DNA of 11,901 nt from Accumulibacter sp964428215. GTDB taxonomy: Bacteria > Pseudomonadota > Gammaproteobacteria > Burkholderiales > Rhodocyclaceae. A program made the translations under genes and the position numbers. The stretch lies in the NCBI GenBank assembly GCA_964428215.1, contig CAYRXO010000113.1:1-11901 (forward strand), in the 5' to 3' direction. Positions 1-6,827 of the stretch are shown here, one piece after another (within the stretch, counting starts at the first letter, position 1; each line of letters begins with the position of its first letter). The notes below the pieces were generated by a model that ran no database searches, was not told the origin of the DNA, and saw only the letters and a program-made list of their open reading frames with translations.

Positions 1-57
1 CCGTCACCGTGGAAAAGTCTCCTCTCGCCTCACACACAAAAAATCTGACAGCCCCCG
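1..57. mobile_element. Probable terminal repeat of an IS256-like element (body outside the window)
   Basis: Read on the minus strand from about 57 towards 1, this begins GGGGCTGTCAGATTTTTTGT and runs on into GTGTGA. A terminus with a G-rich tip followed by a T-rich, GTGTNA-like segment is the usual look of IS256-family ends. The body would therefore extend leftwards out of the window. It abuts exactly the point where the neighbouring IS256-type transposase reading frame stops matching its family, as expected if one element inserted into another. The second end and the target duplication are not visible, so this rests on pattern resemblance only. Confidence 0.4.
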
Positions 58-436
58 CCCGAACAGTTCCCCCGGTGATCGCCGTCACCTTCCGCGTCGA
101 GACGCCTTGTATGACCATCTCCATCCGCGCCAGCACGAACGCCTGTTCGCTTCTCTGGTAACGCTTGAAGATCTCCGTCGAGAAGCTGCCGTCGCGGGTT
201 TGGGGCACCCAGAGCGTCACCGGCCCGACCCGCGTGTAGCGCGTTTTCGCCCGCGCGCCGTTGCGGTAGCCGACTCGCTCTTCCTTCCGCTCAAACCGCT
301 CTGCACCCAACATCTCCGTCACTTGCGCCTCCAGAATCTGGTTCCTCACCGCTTCCACCCGCTTCGCCAATCCATCTTGCCCACTCAACAGCCCTGGCAA
401 CAATTCCTTGCCTGCGCTAACCTCATAGCCAGCCAT
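58..436 (-). pseudogene. IS256-family (mutator-type) transposase, N-terminal fragment, frameshifted and truncated
   Basis: Translating the minus strand from the ATG at 436-434 gives about 122 residues typical of the start of an IS256-family DDE transposase. Recognisable blocks are RVGYRNG (about residues 54-60), RDGSFSTEIFKRYQRSE (about 81-97) and QGVSTRKV (about 110-117). A GAAAGG-rich Shine-Dalgarno-like stretch precedes the ATG. After ITG (about 71) the frame is lost. Dropping one C from the run of five at 69-73 restores ELFGR, the expected continuation, so a one-base insertion is likely. Family members are about 400 residues, so the catalytic DDE domain is absent. The gene must be inactive. 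Confidence in the family is high; confidence in the exact right boundary is lower. Confidence 0.85.
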
Positions 437-546
437 CGCTTCACCTGCCTTTCTTCGGTTGATCAACGTCTCGACAACGTCATCCTGCCGAACCGAAGCG
501 ATGGCTACCAAGCCACCCGATTTACAGCAGTTTACGGAATCAATCG
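437..546 (-). mobile_element. Probable left end and leader of the broken IS256-family element
   Basis: Upstream of the transposase start, the minus strand at about 545-519 reads GATTGATTCCGTAAACTGCT followed by GTAAATCG. This resembles IS256-type left termini, which share a CCGTA...TGTAAA core. Its distance to the ATG (about 100 bp) suits the family leader. The outer boundary is approximate, because the partner terminal repeat was lost with the 3' part of the element. Confidence 0.4.
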
Positions 547-813
547 CCGTAGCGAGCGGTCCGCTTGGCGGCGTGCCGATGTCGCCCGGTTCGTGTGCGC
601 TCCGACTGGCGCCCCAGCGCGCGGGGTGCGCTCGATCAGGGCCAGCCGCGCTTTGTCGCGGATCGTTCGCCCGAGGATGCGCATCAAGCCGATCGCCAGC
701 AGCAACTCCAATTCCAAGGTAAGCCCGTTCCGCGGCCAACTGTTTCCTGCGCTGCCGGTAAGACGCTGATTCAGCGTCAGCGAATTTCCAGCGGATCACC
801 CCGTCGCTGCTGG

Positions 814-847
814 TTGTCACATGGCTGCAACACTCGCCGGCTAGACT
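814..847 (+). promoter_or_regulatory. Weak candidate Pho-box promoter for pstS
   Basis: TTGTCAC at 814-820 and CTGCAAC at 825-831 are two 7-bp half-sites separated by 4 bp, the 11-bp spacing of PhoB boxes (consensus half-site CTGTCAT). TAGACT at 842-847 lies 10 bp farther on and matches four of six bases of a -10 element. In PhoB-activated promoters the box replaces the -35. The first half-site is good and the second is poor. This is the best candidate I found in the leader, but it could be chance. Confidence 0.25.
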
Positions 848-873
848 GGCGGCATCTCAACTCGAGCGCGGCC

Positions 874-924
874 AACGGACAGGGTTTTGTTCCTGCCTCG
901 CGCAGTAAGAAAGCCCTGTCCGTT
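874..924 (+). other. Long perfect-arm hairpin in the pstS leader
   Basis: AACGGACAGGG at 874-884 pairs perfectly with CCCTGTCCGTT at 914-924. The stem extends through a G-U pair and three A-T pairs (885-888 with 910-913), leaving a loop of about 21 bases. There is no T-tract, so a simple intrinsic terminator is unlikely on the plus strand. It could be a leader RNA structure or the inverted ends of a small decayed element. Confidence 0.6.
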
Positions 925-1030
925 GTTCTCGCCCAGAGCGCGTGCCGGCGATGACATCCTTTTCTATCCAGGCGCGCCGAGATCGGTGAGTCGCTGCGCG
1001 ACTTTCATCAAATAACGACTGGAAATCATC

Positions 1031-2059
1031 ATGTTCGATAGCAAATTCTTCCGTAAACCGCTGCGCAAACTAAGCGGCTTCGCCGCCGCATTGGCCGTTG
1101 CCGGCACGGTAGCTGCCGCCGACATCACCGGTGCCGGTGCGACGTTTCCTTACGCCGTCTATACGCAATGGGCGGCGGCCTATAAAGCGGCGACGCAAAA
1201 CCAGGTCAATTATCAAGGCATCGGTTCCTCGGGCGGCATCAAGCAGATCAAGGCGCGTACGGTCGATTTCGGCGGCACCGACGCGCCGCTCAAGGAAACC
1301 GATCTCGACGCCAGCGGCCTGGTGCAGGTGCCGACGGTGATGGGCGGCGTGACGCTGGTGGTCAATCTGCCGGGCATCGCTTCCGGCAAACTGCGGCTCG
1401 ACGGCGCGACGGTGGCCGATATTTTCCGCGGCGCGATCAAGCGCTGGAACGCGCCGGAAATCGCCAGACAAAATCCAACGCTGACTCTGCCCGATCTGGC
1501 GGTGACCATCGCCCACCGTTCCGACGGTTCGGGAACCACCGCCGCCTTCGCCGATTATCTCGCCCGCCAGTCGCCGGCTTTCCGCAGCGACGTCGGCGTC
1601 GGCACGACGGTCAATTGGCCGGCCAACGCCGTCGGCGGTAAAGGCAACCCGGGTGTCGCCGCCAACGTACAGAAGATCGTCGGCGCCATCGGTTATGTCG
1701 ATATCGCCGACGCGCTGAAGAACCGCCTGCCCTTCGTTGCGCTGAAAAACCGGGCCGGCCAGTACATCGTGCCGTCGCAGGAAGCGGTCGAAGCCGCTGC
1801 CGCCGGCGCCAACTTCAGCAGCAAGGGCATGGCACCGGATCTGCTCGATCCGCCGCAAGCGGCCGCTTGGCCGATCACCACTGCGACGTATGTGCTTGCT
1901 TACGCTAAAGGAGGCAACGCCGAAAGACAGCAGGGGGTGGTCGATTTCTTCACCTGGTCGCTGAACAATGGCCAGAAAATGGCGCGTGACCTCGGTTTCG
2001 TACCGCTGCCGCCGGCGGTGGTGAAAAGGGTCGAAAGCGAGCTAAAACACATCCGCTGA
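1031..2059 (+). CDS. pstS: Phosphate ABC transporter, periplasmic phosphate-binding protein
   Basis: PstS captures inorganic phosphate in the periplasm and delivers it to the PstCA permease. The 342-residue product begins with a signal peptide (basic KPLRK near residue 10, hydrophobic stretch 16-28, likely cleavage after Ala30). The mature protein starts with the family block TGAGATFP (33-40). Further phosphate-binding segments are GIGSSGGIKQI (63-73), DFGGTDAP (79-86) and HRSDGSGTT (162-170); the RSDGSGTT block supplies the Arg/Ser/Gly/Thr phosphate ligands known from E. coli PstS. Length is normal for the family. The ATG at 1031 is preceded by GGA at 1021-1023. It is first in a four-gene operon; PhoB-type control is expected, but only a weak candidate site is visible. 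Confidence 0.97.
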   Translation: MFDSKFFRKPLRKLSGFAAALAVAGTVAAADITGAGATFPYAVYTQWAAAYKAATQNQVNYQGIGSSGGIKQIKARTVDFGGTDAPLKETDLDASGLVQVPTVMGGVTLVVNLPGIASGKLRLDGATVADIFRGAIKRWNAPEIARQNPTLTLPDLAVTIAHRSDGSGTTAAFADYLARQSPAFRSDVGVGTTVNWPANAVGGKGNPGVAANVQKIVGAIGYVDIADALKNRLPFVALKNRAGQYIVPSQEAVEAAAAGANFSSKGMAPDLLDPPQAAAWPITTATYVLAYAKGGNAERQQGVVDFFTWSLNNGQKMARDLGFVPLPPAVVKRVESELKHIR

Positions 2060-2079
2060 ACGGTGGTCAGAAATGGTCA

Positions 2080-2102
2080 CCGGCGGCGCCATTGTTCGCC
2101 GG
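2080..2102 (+). other. Small intercistronic inverted repeat between pstS and pstC
   Basis: CCGGCG (2080-2085) and CGCCGG (2097-2102) can pair across an 11-base loop in the 77-bp gap between pstS and pstC. There is no T-tract. In binding-protein-dependent operons such hairpins often protect the 3' end of the binding-protein message, raising its level over the membrane genes. That role is inference here. Confidence 0.35.
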
Positions 2103-2136
2103 CCTGTGCACCTCCCAGCCAGAGAATCAAACGGAC

Positions 2137-3126
2137 ATGATCGATATTCCCTCCACCGCCATGGTCCCGCCCATCGCGCCGGTGACCTCCGCGACACGCC
2201 GCTCGGGCAATTTTCAGCGTCAGGACGCGTTGTTCCGCCAGGTGACGCGCCTGTTCGCGTTCATCGTTCTGGCCGCACTCGCCGGCATCCTGCTCGCCCT
2301 GGGGCGCGAAGCGTGGCCGGCTTTCCAGGAATTCGGCATCGGTTTTTTATGGAGCCGGGACTGGAACGTGCCGGAGGAGCAATTTGGCGCGCTGAATGCG
2401 ATTTACGGCACGCTGCTCACTTCGGCCATTGCGCTGTTCATCGCCGTGCCGATCAGTTTCGGCATTGCCGTCTTTCTCACCGAAACCTGCCCGGCGTGGT
2501 TGCGTCAACCGCTGGGTACGGCGATCGAGTTGCTGGCCGGCATTCCGTCGATCATCTACGGCATCTGGGGATTGTTCGTCTTTGCACCGCTGTTCGCCAG
2601 GTACGCGCAGCCGCTGGTGCAACGCGTTTTCGGCGACTGGCCGCTGATCGGCGATTGGTTCGCCGGCCCGCCGATCGGCGTCGGCCTGCTGAGCGCCGGC
2701 ATCGTGCTGGCATTGATGATCATTCCCTTTATCGCGTCGGTGATGCGCGACGTTTTCGAAACGGTGCCGACGACGCTCAAGGAATCCGCCTACGGCCTCG
2801 GCGGCACGACCTGGGAAGTGGTCACCCGCATCGTGCTGCCTTATACGCGCGTCGGTGTCATCGGCGGCATCATGCTCGGACTGGGGCGCGCGCTCGGCGA
2901 AACGATGGCTGTCACTTTCGTTATCGGCAACGCCAACCGCATCACTGGCAGTCTGTTTTCGCCCGGGGCATCGATCGCCTCCACGCTGGCCAACGAATTC
3001 GGCGAAGCGGCGCCGGGCCTGCACCTGTCGGCGCTCTTCGCCCTCGGCCTGCTGCTTTTCGTCATCGCCCTGCTGGTGCTCGCCGTTTCGCGCTGGCTGA
3101 TCCGGCGCAGCGCCGTGCGCGTCTGA
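2137..3126 (+). CDS. pstC: Phosphate ABC transporter, permease subunit PstC
   Basis: This is one of the two inner-membrane permeases forming the phosphate channel with PstA. I chose the ATG at 2137, giving 329 residues starting MIDIPSTAM; a TTG at 2092 would add 15 residues with no family resemblance. A cytoplasmic N-terminal tail of about 35 residues precedes TM1 (about 38-56). More hydrophobic helices follow at about 90-115, 128-152, 180-203, 237-262 and 297-320. The EAA loop that contacts the ATPase lies at about 216-235 (ESAYGLGGTTWEVVTRIVLP). The following GRALGETMAV (250-259) is characteristic of PstC. The start has only a weak ribosome-binding site (AGAGA at 2121-2125). It lies 77 bp after pstS and 35 bp before pstA. 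Confidence 0.95.
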   Translation: MIDIPSTAMVPPIAPVTSATRRSGNFQRQDALFRQVTRLFAFIVLAALAGILLALGREAWPAFQEFGIGFLWSRDWNVPEEQFGALNAIYGTLLTSAIALFIAVPISFGIAVFLTETCPAWLRQPLGTAIELLAGIPSIIYGIWGLFVFAPLFARYAQPLVQRVFGDWPLIGDWFAGPPIGVGLLSAGIVLALMIIPFIASVMRDVFETVPTTLKESAYGLGGTTWEVVTRIVLPYTRVGVIGGIMLGLGRALGETMAVTFVIGNANRITGSLFSPGASIASTLANEFGEAAPGLHLSALFALGLLLFVIALLVLAVSRWLIRRSAVRV

Positions 3127-3161
3127 GTTTGCAGACGCTTCTTTCTTCCCCTGGAACGATC

Positions 3162-3992
3162 ATGAACCTCTCTTTCCGACGCCGGTGGATCAACCGTTGC
3201 GGCATCGGTCTGTCGATGGCGGCGATGGCTTTCGGGCTGCTGGCGCTGACCTGGATCATGTGGACCTTGCTGAGCAACGGCCTGTCGGCGCTGAGTGTCG
3301 CGTTGTTCGTGCAGGATACGCCGGCGCCGGGCAGCGCCGGCGGCCTGCGCAATGCCATTGTCGGCAGCCTGCTGATCGTCGGCGTCAGCACCCTGGTCGC
3401 GACGCCGGTCGGCATCCTGGCCGGCATTCATCTGGCCGAATTCGGCCATCAGTCGCGCCTGGCCAGCCTCACCCGGCTGGTCGTGGACATCATGCTGTCG
3501 GCGCCGTCGATCGTCATCGGTCTGTTCGTCTATGCACTGGCAGTAGCCACGGTCGGCGGTTTTTCCGGCTGGGCCGGCTCGCTGGCTCTGGCGCTCATCG
3601 CCATGCCGGTGGTCGTGCGTACGACGGAAAACATGCTGCGCCTGGTTCCCGGTAGCCTGCGCGAGGCGGCTTTTGCTCTGGGGGCGCCGCACTGGCAGGT
3701 GTCCTTGCACGTCAGTCTGCGCGCGGTGCGCGCCGGCGTTCTCACCGGCGTGCTGCTGGCGGTCGCCCGGGTGACCGGCGAAACGGCGCCTTTGCTATTT
3801 ACCGCTTTGAACAACCAGTTTTTCAGTCTCGATCTGTCACAACCGCTGGGCAATCTGCCGGTGGTGATCTACCAGTTCGCCCTCAGCCCCTACGACAGCT
3901 GGGTGCGGCTGGCCTGGGGCGGCGCGCTGCTGATCGCGCTGCTGGTATTGACGATCAGCATCGGCGCGCGCTGGTTGTTCAAGAAATCGTGA
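3162..3992 (+). CDS. pstA: Phosphate ABC transporter, permease subunit PstA
   Basis: This is the second permease half of the phosphate importer. The open frame extends far upstream through pstC in another frame, but the real start is the ATG at 3162, preceded by GGAAC at 3153-3157, giving 276 residues. A basic N-terminus (SFRRRWINR) precedes TM1 (about 15-37). Other hydrophobic segments fall at about 66-91, 104-130, 136-152, 193-214 and 255-272. The EAA loop is at about 168-187 (REAAFALGAPHWQVSLHVSL) and GVLLAVARVTGETAPLLFTA (196-215) is the conserved PstA block. Length is usual for PstA. It lies between pstC and pstB with 35- and 19-bp gaps, so co-transcription is nearly certain. Confidence 0.95.
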   Translation: MNLSFRRRWINRCGIGLSMAAMAFGLLALTWIMWTLLSNGLSALSVALFVQDTPAPGSAGGLRNAIVGSLLIVGVSTLVATPVGILAGIHLAEFGHQSRLASLTRLVVDIMLSAPSIVIGLFVYALAVATVGGFSGWAGSLALALIAMPVVVRTTENMLRLVPGSLREAAFALGAPHWQVSLHVSLRAVRAGVLTGVLLAVARVTGETAPLLFTALNNQFFSLDLSQPLGNLPVVIYQFALSPYDSWVRLAWGGALLIALLVLTISIGARWLFKKS

Positions 3993-4011
3993 TCCCTTCC
4001 GGAGTCCTGTG

Positions 4012-4794
4012 ATGTCCGCATTACCAGTGCCCAATGCTGCGCCCGCCATTCTGACGGTGCGCGCGCTGAATTTTTTCTACGGCGACTTTCATAGTCTGAA
4101 AGACGTTTCGGTCGATATCGCCAGTCATCAGGTGACCGCTTTCATCGGGCCTTCCGGTTGCGGAAAATCGACACTGCTGCGCACTTTCAACCGCATGTAC
4201 GATCTGTATCCCGGACAGCGCGCCGAGGGAGAAATCCGCTTCAACGATGAAAATCTGCTAGACAAACAACAGGATGTGAATCTATTGCGCGCGCGCATCG
4301 GCATGGTCTTTCAAAAACCGACGCCGTTTCCAATGACTATTTACGAGAACATCGCTTTCGGCGTCCGCCTCTACGAATCATTGAGCCGTCCGGAAATGGA
4401 CGAGCGTGTCGAATGGGCCTTGCGCAAAGCCGCGCTGTGGAACGAGACGCGCGACAAGCTGCAGCAAAGCGGGCTGGCCTTGTCCGGCGGTCAGCAGCAA
4501 CGGCTGTGCATTGCACGCACGATCGCCGTCAAGCCGCAAATCGTCCTCTTCGACGAACCGACGTCGGCTCTCGATCCTTTATCGACCGCCAAGATCGAGG
4601 ATCTGATCGACGAGATGAAGTCCGAGTACAGCATCGCCATCGTCACGCACAACATGCAGCAGGCGGCACGCATCTCCGATTTCACCGCCTTCATGTATCT
4701 CGGCGAAATCGTCGAATTTGGCGCGACCAATCAGATGTTCATCAAGCCGCAAAAAAAGCAGACCGAGGATTACATCACCGGCCGTTTCGGCTGA
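4012..4794 (+). CDS. pstB: Phosphate ABC transporter, ATP-binding subunit PstB
   Basis: This is the ATPase driving phosphate import, expected as a dimer under PstCA. With the ATG at 4012 (GGAG at 4001-4004; a GTG at 4009 is directly upstream and would add one Met) the protein has 260 residues. All nucleotide-binding motifs are intact: Walker A GPSGCGKST (46-54), Q-loop MVFQKPTPFP (98-107), signature LSGGQQQR (157-164), Walker B IVLFDEPTSALDP (177-189) and switch His213 in VTHNM. The QKPTPFPMTIYENIAFG stretch is diagnostic for PstB among ABC ATPases. It is the last gene of the operon. The phoU gene that often follows pstB is absent, and a convergent gene starts 33 bp on. Confidence 0.97.
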   Translation: MSALPVPNAAPAILTVRALNFFYGDFHSLKDVSVDIASHQVTAFIGPSGCGKSTLLRTFNRMYDLYPGQRAEGEIRFNDENLLDKQQDVNLLRARIGMVFQKPTPFPMTIYENIAFGVRLYESLSRPEMDERVEWALRKAALWNETRDKLQQSGLALSGGQQQRLCIARTIAVKPQIVLFDEPTSALDPLSTAKIEDLIDEMKSEYSIAIVTHNMQQAARISDFTAFMYLGEIVEFGATNQMFIKPQKKQTEDYITGRFG

Positions 4795-4827
4795 TGCGCT
4801 GCACACGGCCCGCCGACATGGCTGTCG

Positions 4828-5541
4828 TCAACGACGGCTGATCTCTTCGACCCGCACACACCGGCCGACGCAACGCCACCTGATTTCGAGATCGTGTAGC
4901 AGACAGCCATACAGGCGTTGCGGATCGTCGGCGTAAGCCGGGCGCGGGTCCTGCGCCAGCACTTCGCGCAACAGTTCGGCCAGCTGCGGCCGGTCGTGCT
5001 GATGCTGCGCCAGCTGTTCGGCGGCTTGCGGGCTGAATTCGACGGTCATCTCCGTCGGCGGACCGTCGACGAAGCCACCGCTCGCCGCCGGCACGCTTTC
5101 GATGAACGGCAGATATGGTTTGATATCGACGATCGGCGTCCCGTCGAGCAGGTCGACGCCGCCGAACGTGAGGCGCACGCCGTGGCGGGTATCGATGTCG
5201 AGCAATTTGACCAGCGACAAGCCAAGCGGATTGGGACGGAAGGGGCTGCGGCTGGCGAAGACGCCCACCCGCCGGTTGCCGCCCAGCCGTGGCGGACGCA
5301 CGGTCGGATGCCATTCTCCAAGGTTGCGGTGAAAAATGAACTGCAACCAGACGTGCGAGAAATCTGCCAGGCCGCGTACCGCTTCGGGGCAAGCATAAGC
5401 CGGCAGCAATTGCAGCGTACCGTGAGCATGCGGCGCCAGTCGCGGTTGGCGCGGGATGGCGAATCGGTCGGCAAACGGAGTCGCCAGATAGCCGATCGGC
5501 ATCAGACGGAATTCCGTTATTGTTGCGGCCAGATCGGACAT
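4828..5541 (-). CDS. trmO: tRNA (N6-threonylcarbamoyladenosine37-N6)-methyltransferase TrmO (TsaA/YaeB family)
   Basis: TrmO methylates the t6A at position 37 of threonine tRNA to m6t6A using S-adenosylmethionine. With the ATG at 5541 the product is 237 residues, close to E. coli TrmO (235). The family signatures are present: IGYLATPFADRFAIPRQPRL near the N-terminus, then SPFRPNPLGLSLVKL and LLDGTPIVDIKPYLPF in the beta-barrel core. A C-terminal segment reads DPRPAYADDP...LHDLEIRW. The frame is open far upstream, but that extension overlaps the next gene and has no resemblance. A second candidate ATG at 5502 has a better GGAA Shine-Dalgarno. It lies 44 bp behind the chelatase gene and converges on pstB. 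Confidence 0.92.
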   Translation of the reverse strand: MSDLAATITEFRLMPIGYLATPFADRFAIPRQPRLAPHAHGTLQLLPAYACPEAVRGLADFSHVWLQFIFHRNLGEWHPTVRPPRLGGNRRVGVFASRSPFRPNPLGLSLVKLLDIDTRHGVRLTFGGVDLLDGTPIVDIKPYLPFIESVPAASGGFVDGPPTEMTVEFSPQAAEQLAQHQHDRPQLAELLREVLAQDPRPAYADDPQRLYGCLLHDLEIRWRCVGRCVRVEEISRR

Positions 5542-5585
5542 TACCGGCGCTGTTAGCTTCGAAATACCCCTGCCTAGTCCCGGGC

Positions 5586-5996
5586 TCAGGGTGTCAGCAG
5601 CGTTAGGGCGTGCTGCGCCATCGCGGCAAGGACGGCTGCCGATTCGCCGATCGGCGCGGCCAACTCGATCGCCGTGCCGGGATGTGACTGACGCAAGCGG
5701 TTCAACAAGACGGGAACGTCGCGCTTCAGATGGCCGCCACTGGCAATGAACACCGGCAGCACGACAATCCGGCCACAACCGGCACGGATCAGTTCGTCGA
5801 CGCAAGCGTCCAATGTCGGCGACATGTATTCGAAAAAAGCCAGTTCGACCGGCAAGGCGGGATTGTGCTGCAGGATCTGCGTTCGCAGCCGCCGGATCGG
5901 CGCAGCCCACTCGGGATCGCGCGCGCCATGAGCGAAGAGCACCAGCGCCGTGTTGGTCGTGCAGCCGTTCGCTTCGGTAGTCGTCAGTGCGCGCAT
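5586..5996 (-). CDS. CbiX/SirB-type small chelatase (sirohydrochlorin chelatase family)
   Basis: This 136-residue protein matches the short single-domain class II chelatases that insert Co2+ or Fe2+ into sirohydrochlorin. The sequence shows LVLFAHGARDPEW (18-30) with metal-binding His23, an ELAFFEYMSPTLD segment (51-63), and VVLPVFIASGGHLKRDVP (78-95) with His89, the second expected metal ligand. No C-terminal extension or His-rich tail is present. Whether it acts in siroheme, cobalamin or another tetrapyrrole route cannot be told; no other tetrapyrrole gene is in the window. It sits 37 bp after ubiG and 44 bp before trmO, all on the minus strand. Confidence 0.85.
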   Translation of the reverse strand: MRALTTTEANGCTTNTALVLFAHGARDPEWAAPIRRLRTQILQHNPALPVELAFFEYMSPTLDACVDELIRAGCGRIVVLPVFIASGGHLKRDVPVLLNRLRQSHPGTAIELAAPIGESAAVLAAMAQHALTLLTP

Positions 5997-6033
5997 TGCT
6001 TCCGGCTCTTCTGCGCCCGGACGCAGGTCACTT

Positions 6034-6732
6034 TCATGCCGTGCGCAGCATGTGCACCAGGTAATTGACGTCCGTGTCGCTACCCAGCGAATAGCGTCCG
6101 CTCAGCGGGTTGTAGCTCATGCCGCAAAATTCATCGACTTCCAGCCCGGCCTGCCGACCCCAGCGGGCCAGCTCGGACGGCTTGATGAACTTCGCGTAAT
6201 CGTGCGTCCCTTTCGGCAGCATGCGCAAAATGTATTCGGCGCCGATCACTGCCAGCAGATAGGCTTTCGGGTTGCGATTGATCGTCGAAAAGAAAACATG
6301 ACCGCCCGGTTTGACCAGCGTCGCGCAGGCGGCGATGGTGCTGGCCGGATCGGGAACGTGTTCGAGCATTTCCAGGCAGGTGACGACGTCGTAATGCCCG
6401 GCTTGTTCGCCGGCAAGCTCCTCGGCCGCGATGCGACGATAATTGACGCTCAAACCGCTCTCCAGCAGATGCAGCTTGGCGACGCTCAACGCCTTGTCCG
6501 ACAGATCGATGCCGGTGACGACGGCGCCTTTGCTGCACATCCCTTCCGACAACAGACCACCGCCGCAGCCGACATCGAGCACTTGTTGACCGGCCAGCCG
6601 ACAGTGGCCATCGATCCACGCCAGACGCAAGGGATTGATGTCATGCAAGGGCTTGAAATCGCTGGTCGGATCCCACCAGCGATGCGCCAACTGGCTGAAT
6701 TTGTCGAGCTCGTTCTGGTCGGCATTGATCAT
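6034..6732 (-). CDS. ubiG: Ubiquinone biosynthesis O-methyltransferase UbiG
   Basis: UbiG carries out the two O-methylations in ubiquinone synthesis with S-adenosylmethionine. The 232-residue product has the family N-terminus (FSQLAHRWWDPTSDFKPLH, 12-30, then INPLRL), SAM motif I VLDVGCGGGLLSEG (51-64), acidic motif GIDLSDKAL (74-82), and CLEMLEHVPDP (119-129). The late block LPKGTHDYAKFIKPSEL (172-188) is highly characteristic of UbiG and includes an amphipathic membrane-contact segment. Length fits (E. coli 240). In many betaproteobacteria ubiG is followed by gph (phosphoglycolate phosphatase); here the chelatase gene takes that place. The start is preceded by a poor Shine-Dalgarno; the terminator of the upstream gene ends about 43 bp before it. 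Confidence 0.95.
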   Translation of the reverse strand: MINADQNELDKFSQLAHRWWDPTSDFKPLHDINPLRLAWIDGHCRLAGQQVLDVGCGGGLLSEGMCSKGAVVTGIDLSDKALSVAKLHLLESGLSVNYRRIAAEELAGEQAGHYDVVTCLEMLEHVPDPASTIAACATLVKPGGHVFFSTINRNPKAYLLAVIGAEYILRMLPKGTHDYAKFIKPSELARWGRQAGLEVDEFCGMSYNPLSGRYSLGSDTDVNYLVHMLRTA

Positions 6733-6779
6733 CAGGGACTCATTTCAAAAAGACAATTTGCAAATCGAGAAACTGAGCG

Positions 6780-6810
6780 GAAAACAAAAGGCCCTGCCGA
6801 AGCAGGGCCT
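6780..6810 (-). terminator. Intrinsic terminator of ompA-like gene 1
   Basis: On the minus strand AGGCCCTGC (6810-6802), a TTCG loop (6801-6798) and GCAGGGCCT (6797-6789) form a perfect 9-bp stem closed by a stable UUCG tetraloop, followed by TTTTGTTTT. It lies 18 bp after the stop of the OmpA-like gene and before ubiG. Downstream genes therefore depend on read-through or on a promoter I could not find in the 47-bp gap. Confidence 0.93.
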
Positions 6811-6827
6811 GCGCGTCGGAACGCCGC

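Larger units (their letters stand above)
547..1030. other. Gene-free leader region between IS debris and pstS
   Basis: No convincing gene is seen. A minus-strand open frame from about 717 to 547 translates to a leucine-rich start (LELELLLAIGLMRILG) and could be a remnant interrupted by the IS256-like element, but I do not recognise it. The stretch at 765-800 repeats short GCTGA/TCAGC motifs and might be further mobile-element debris. From about 810 on, the region should serve as the pstS promoter and 5' leader; candidate sites are listed separately. Confidence 0.5.

Noticed and set aside
107..769. Plus-strand 220-codon open frame at the left end
   Set aside because: It is the antisense shadow of the IS256-family transposase fragment and its upstream sequence; the translation is Arg/His/Pro-rich without motifs.
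2073..3161. Long upstream extension of the pstA frame through pstC
   Set aside because: The translation is Arg-rich nonsense in the wrong frame of pstC; the recognisable permease starts at the ATG at 3162 with a Shine-Dalgarno.
4795..4827. Bidirectional terminator between pstB and trmO
   Set aside because: Only a short GTCGT/ACGAC pairing with a two-base loop is present, without T-tracts; not convincing.
5542..5910. N-terminal extension of the trmO frame over the chelatase gene
   Set aside because: It overlaps the chelatase coding sequence in another frame and has no TrmO resemblance; E. coli TrmO length agrees with a start at 5541.
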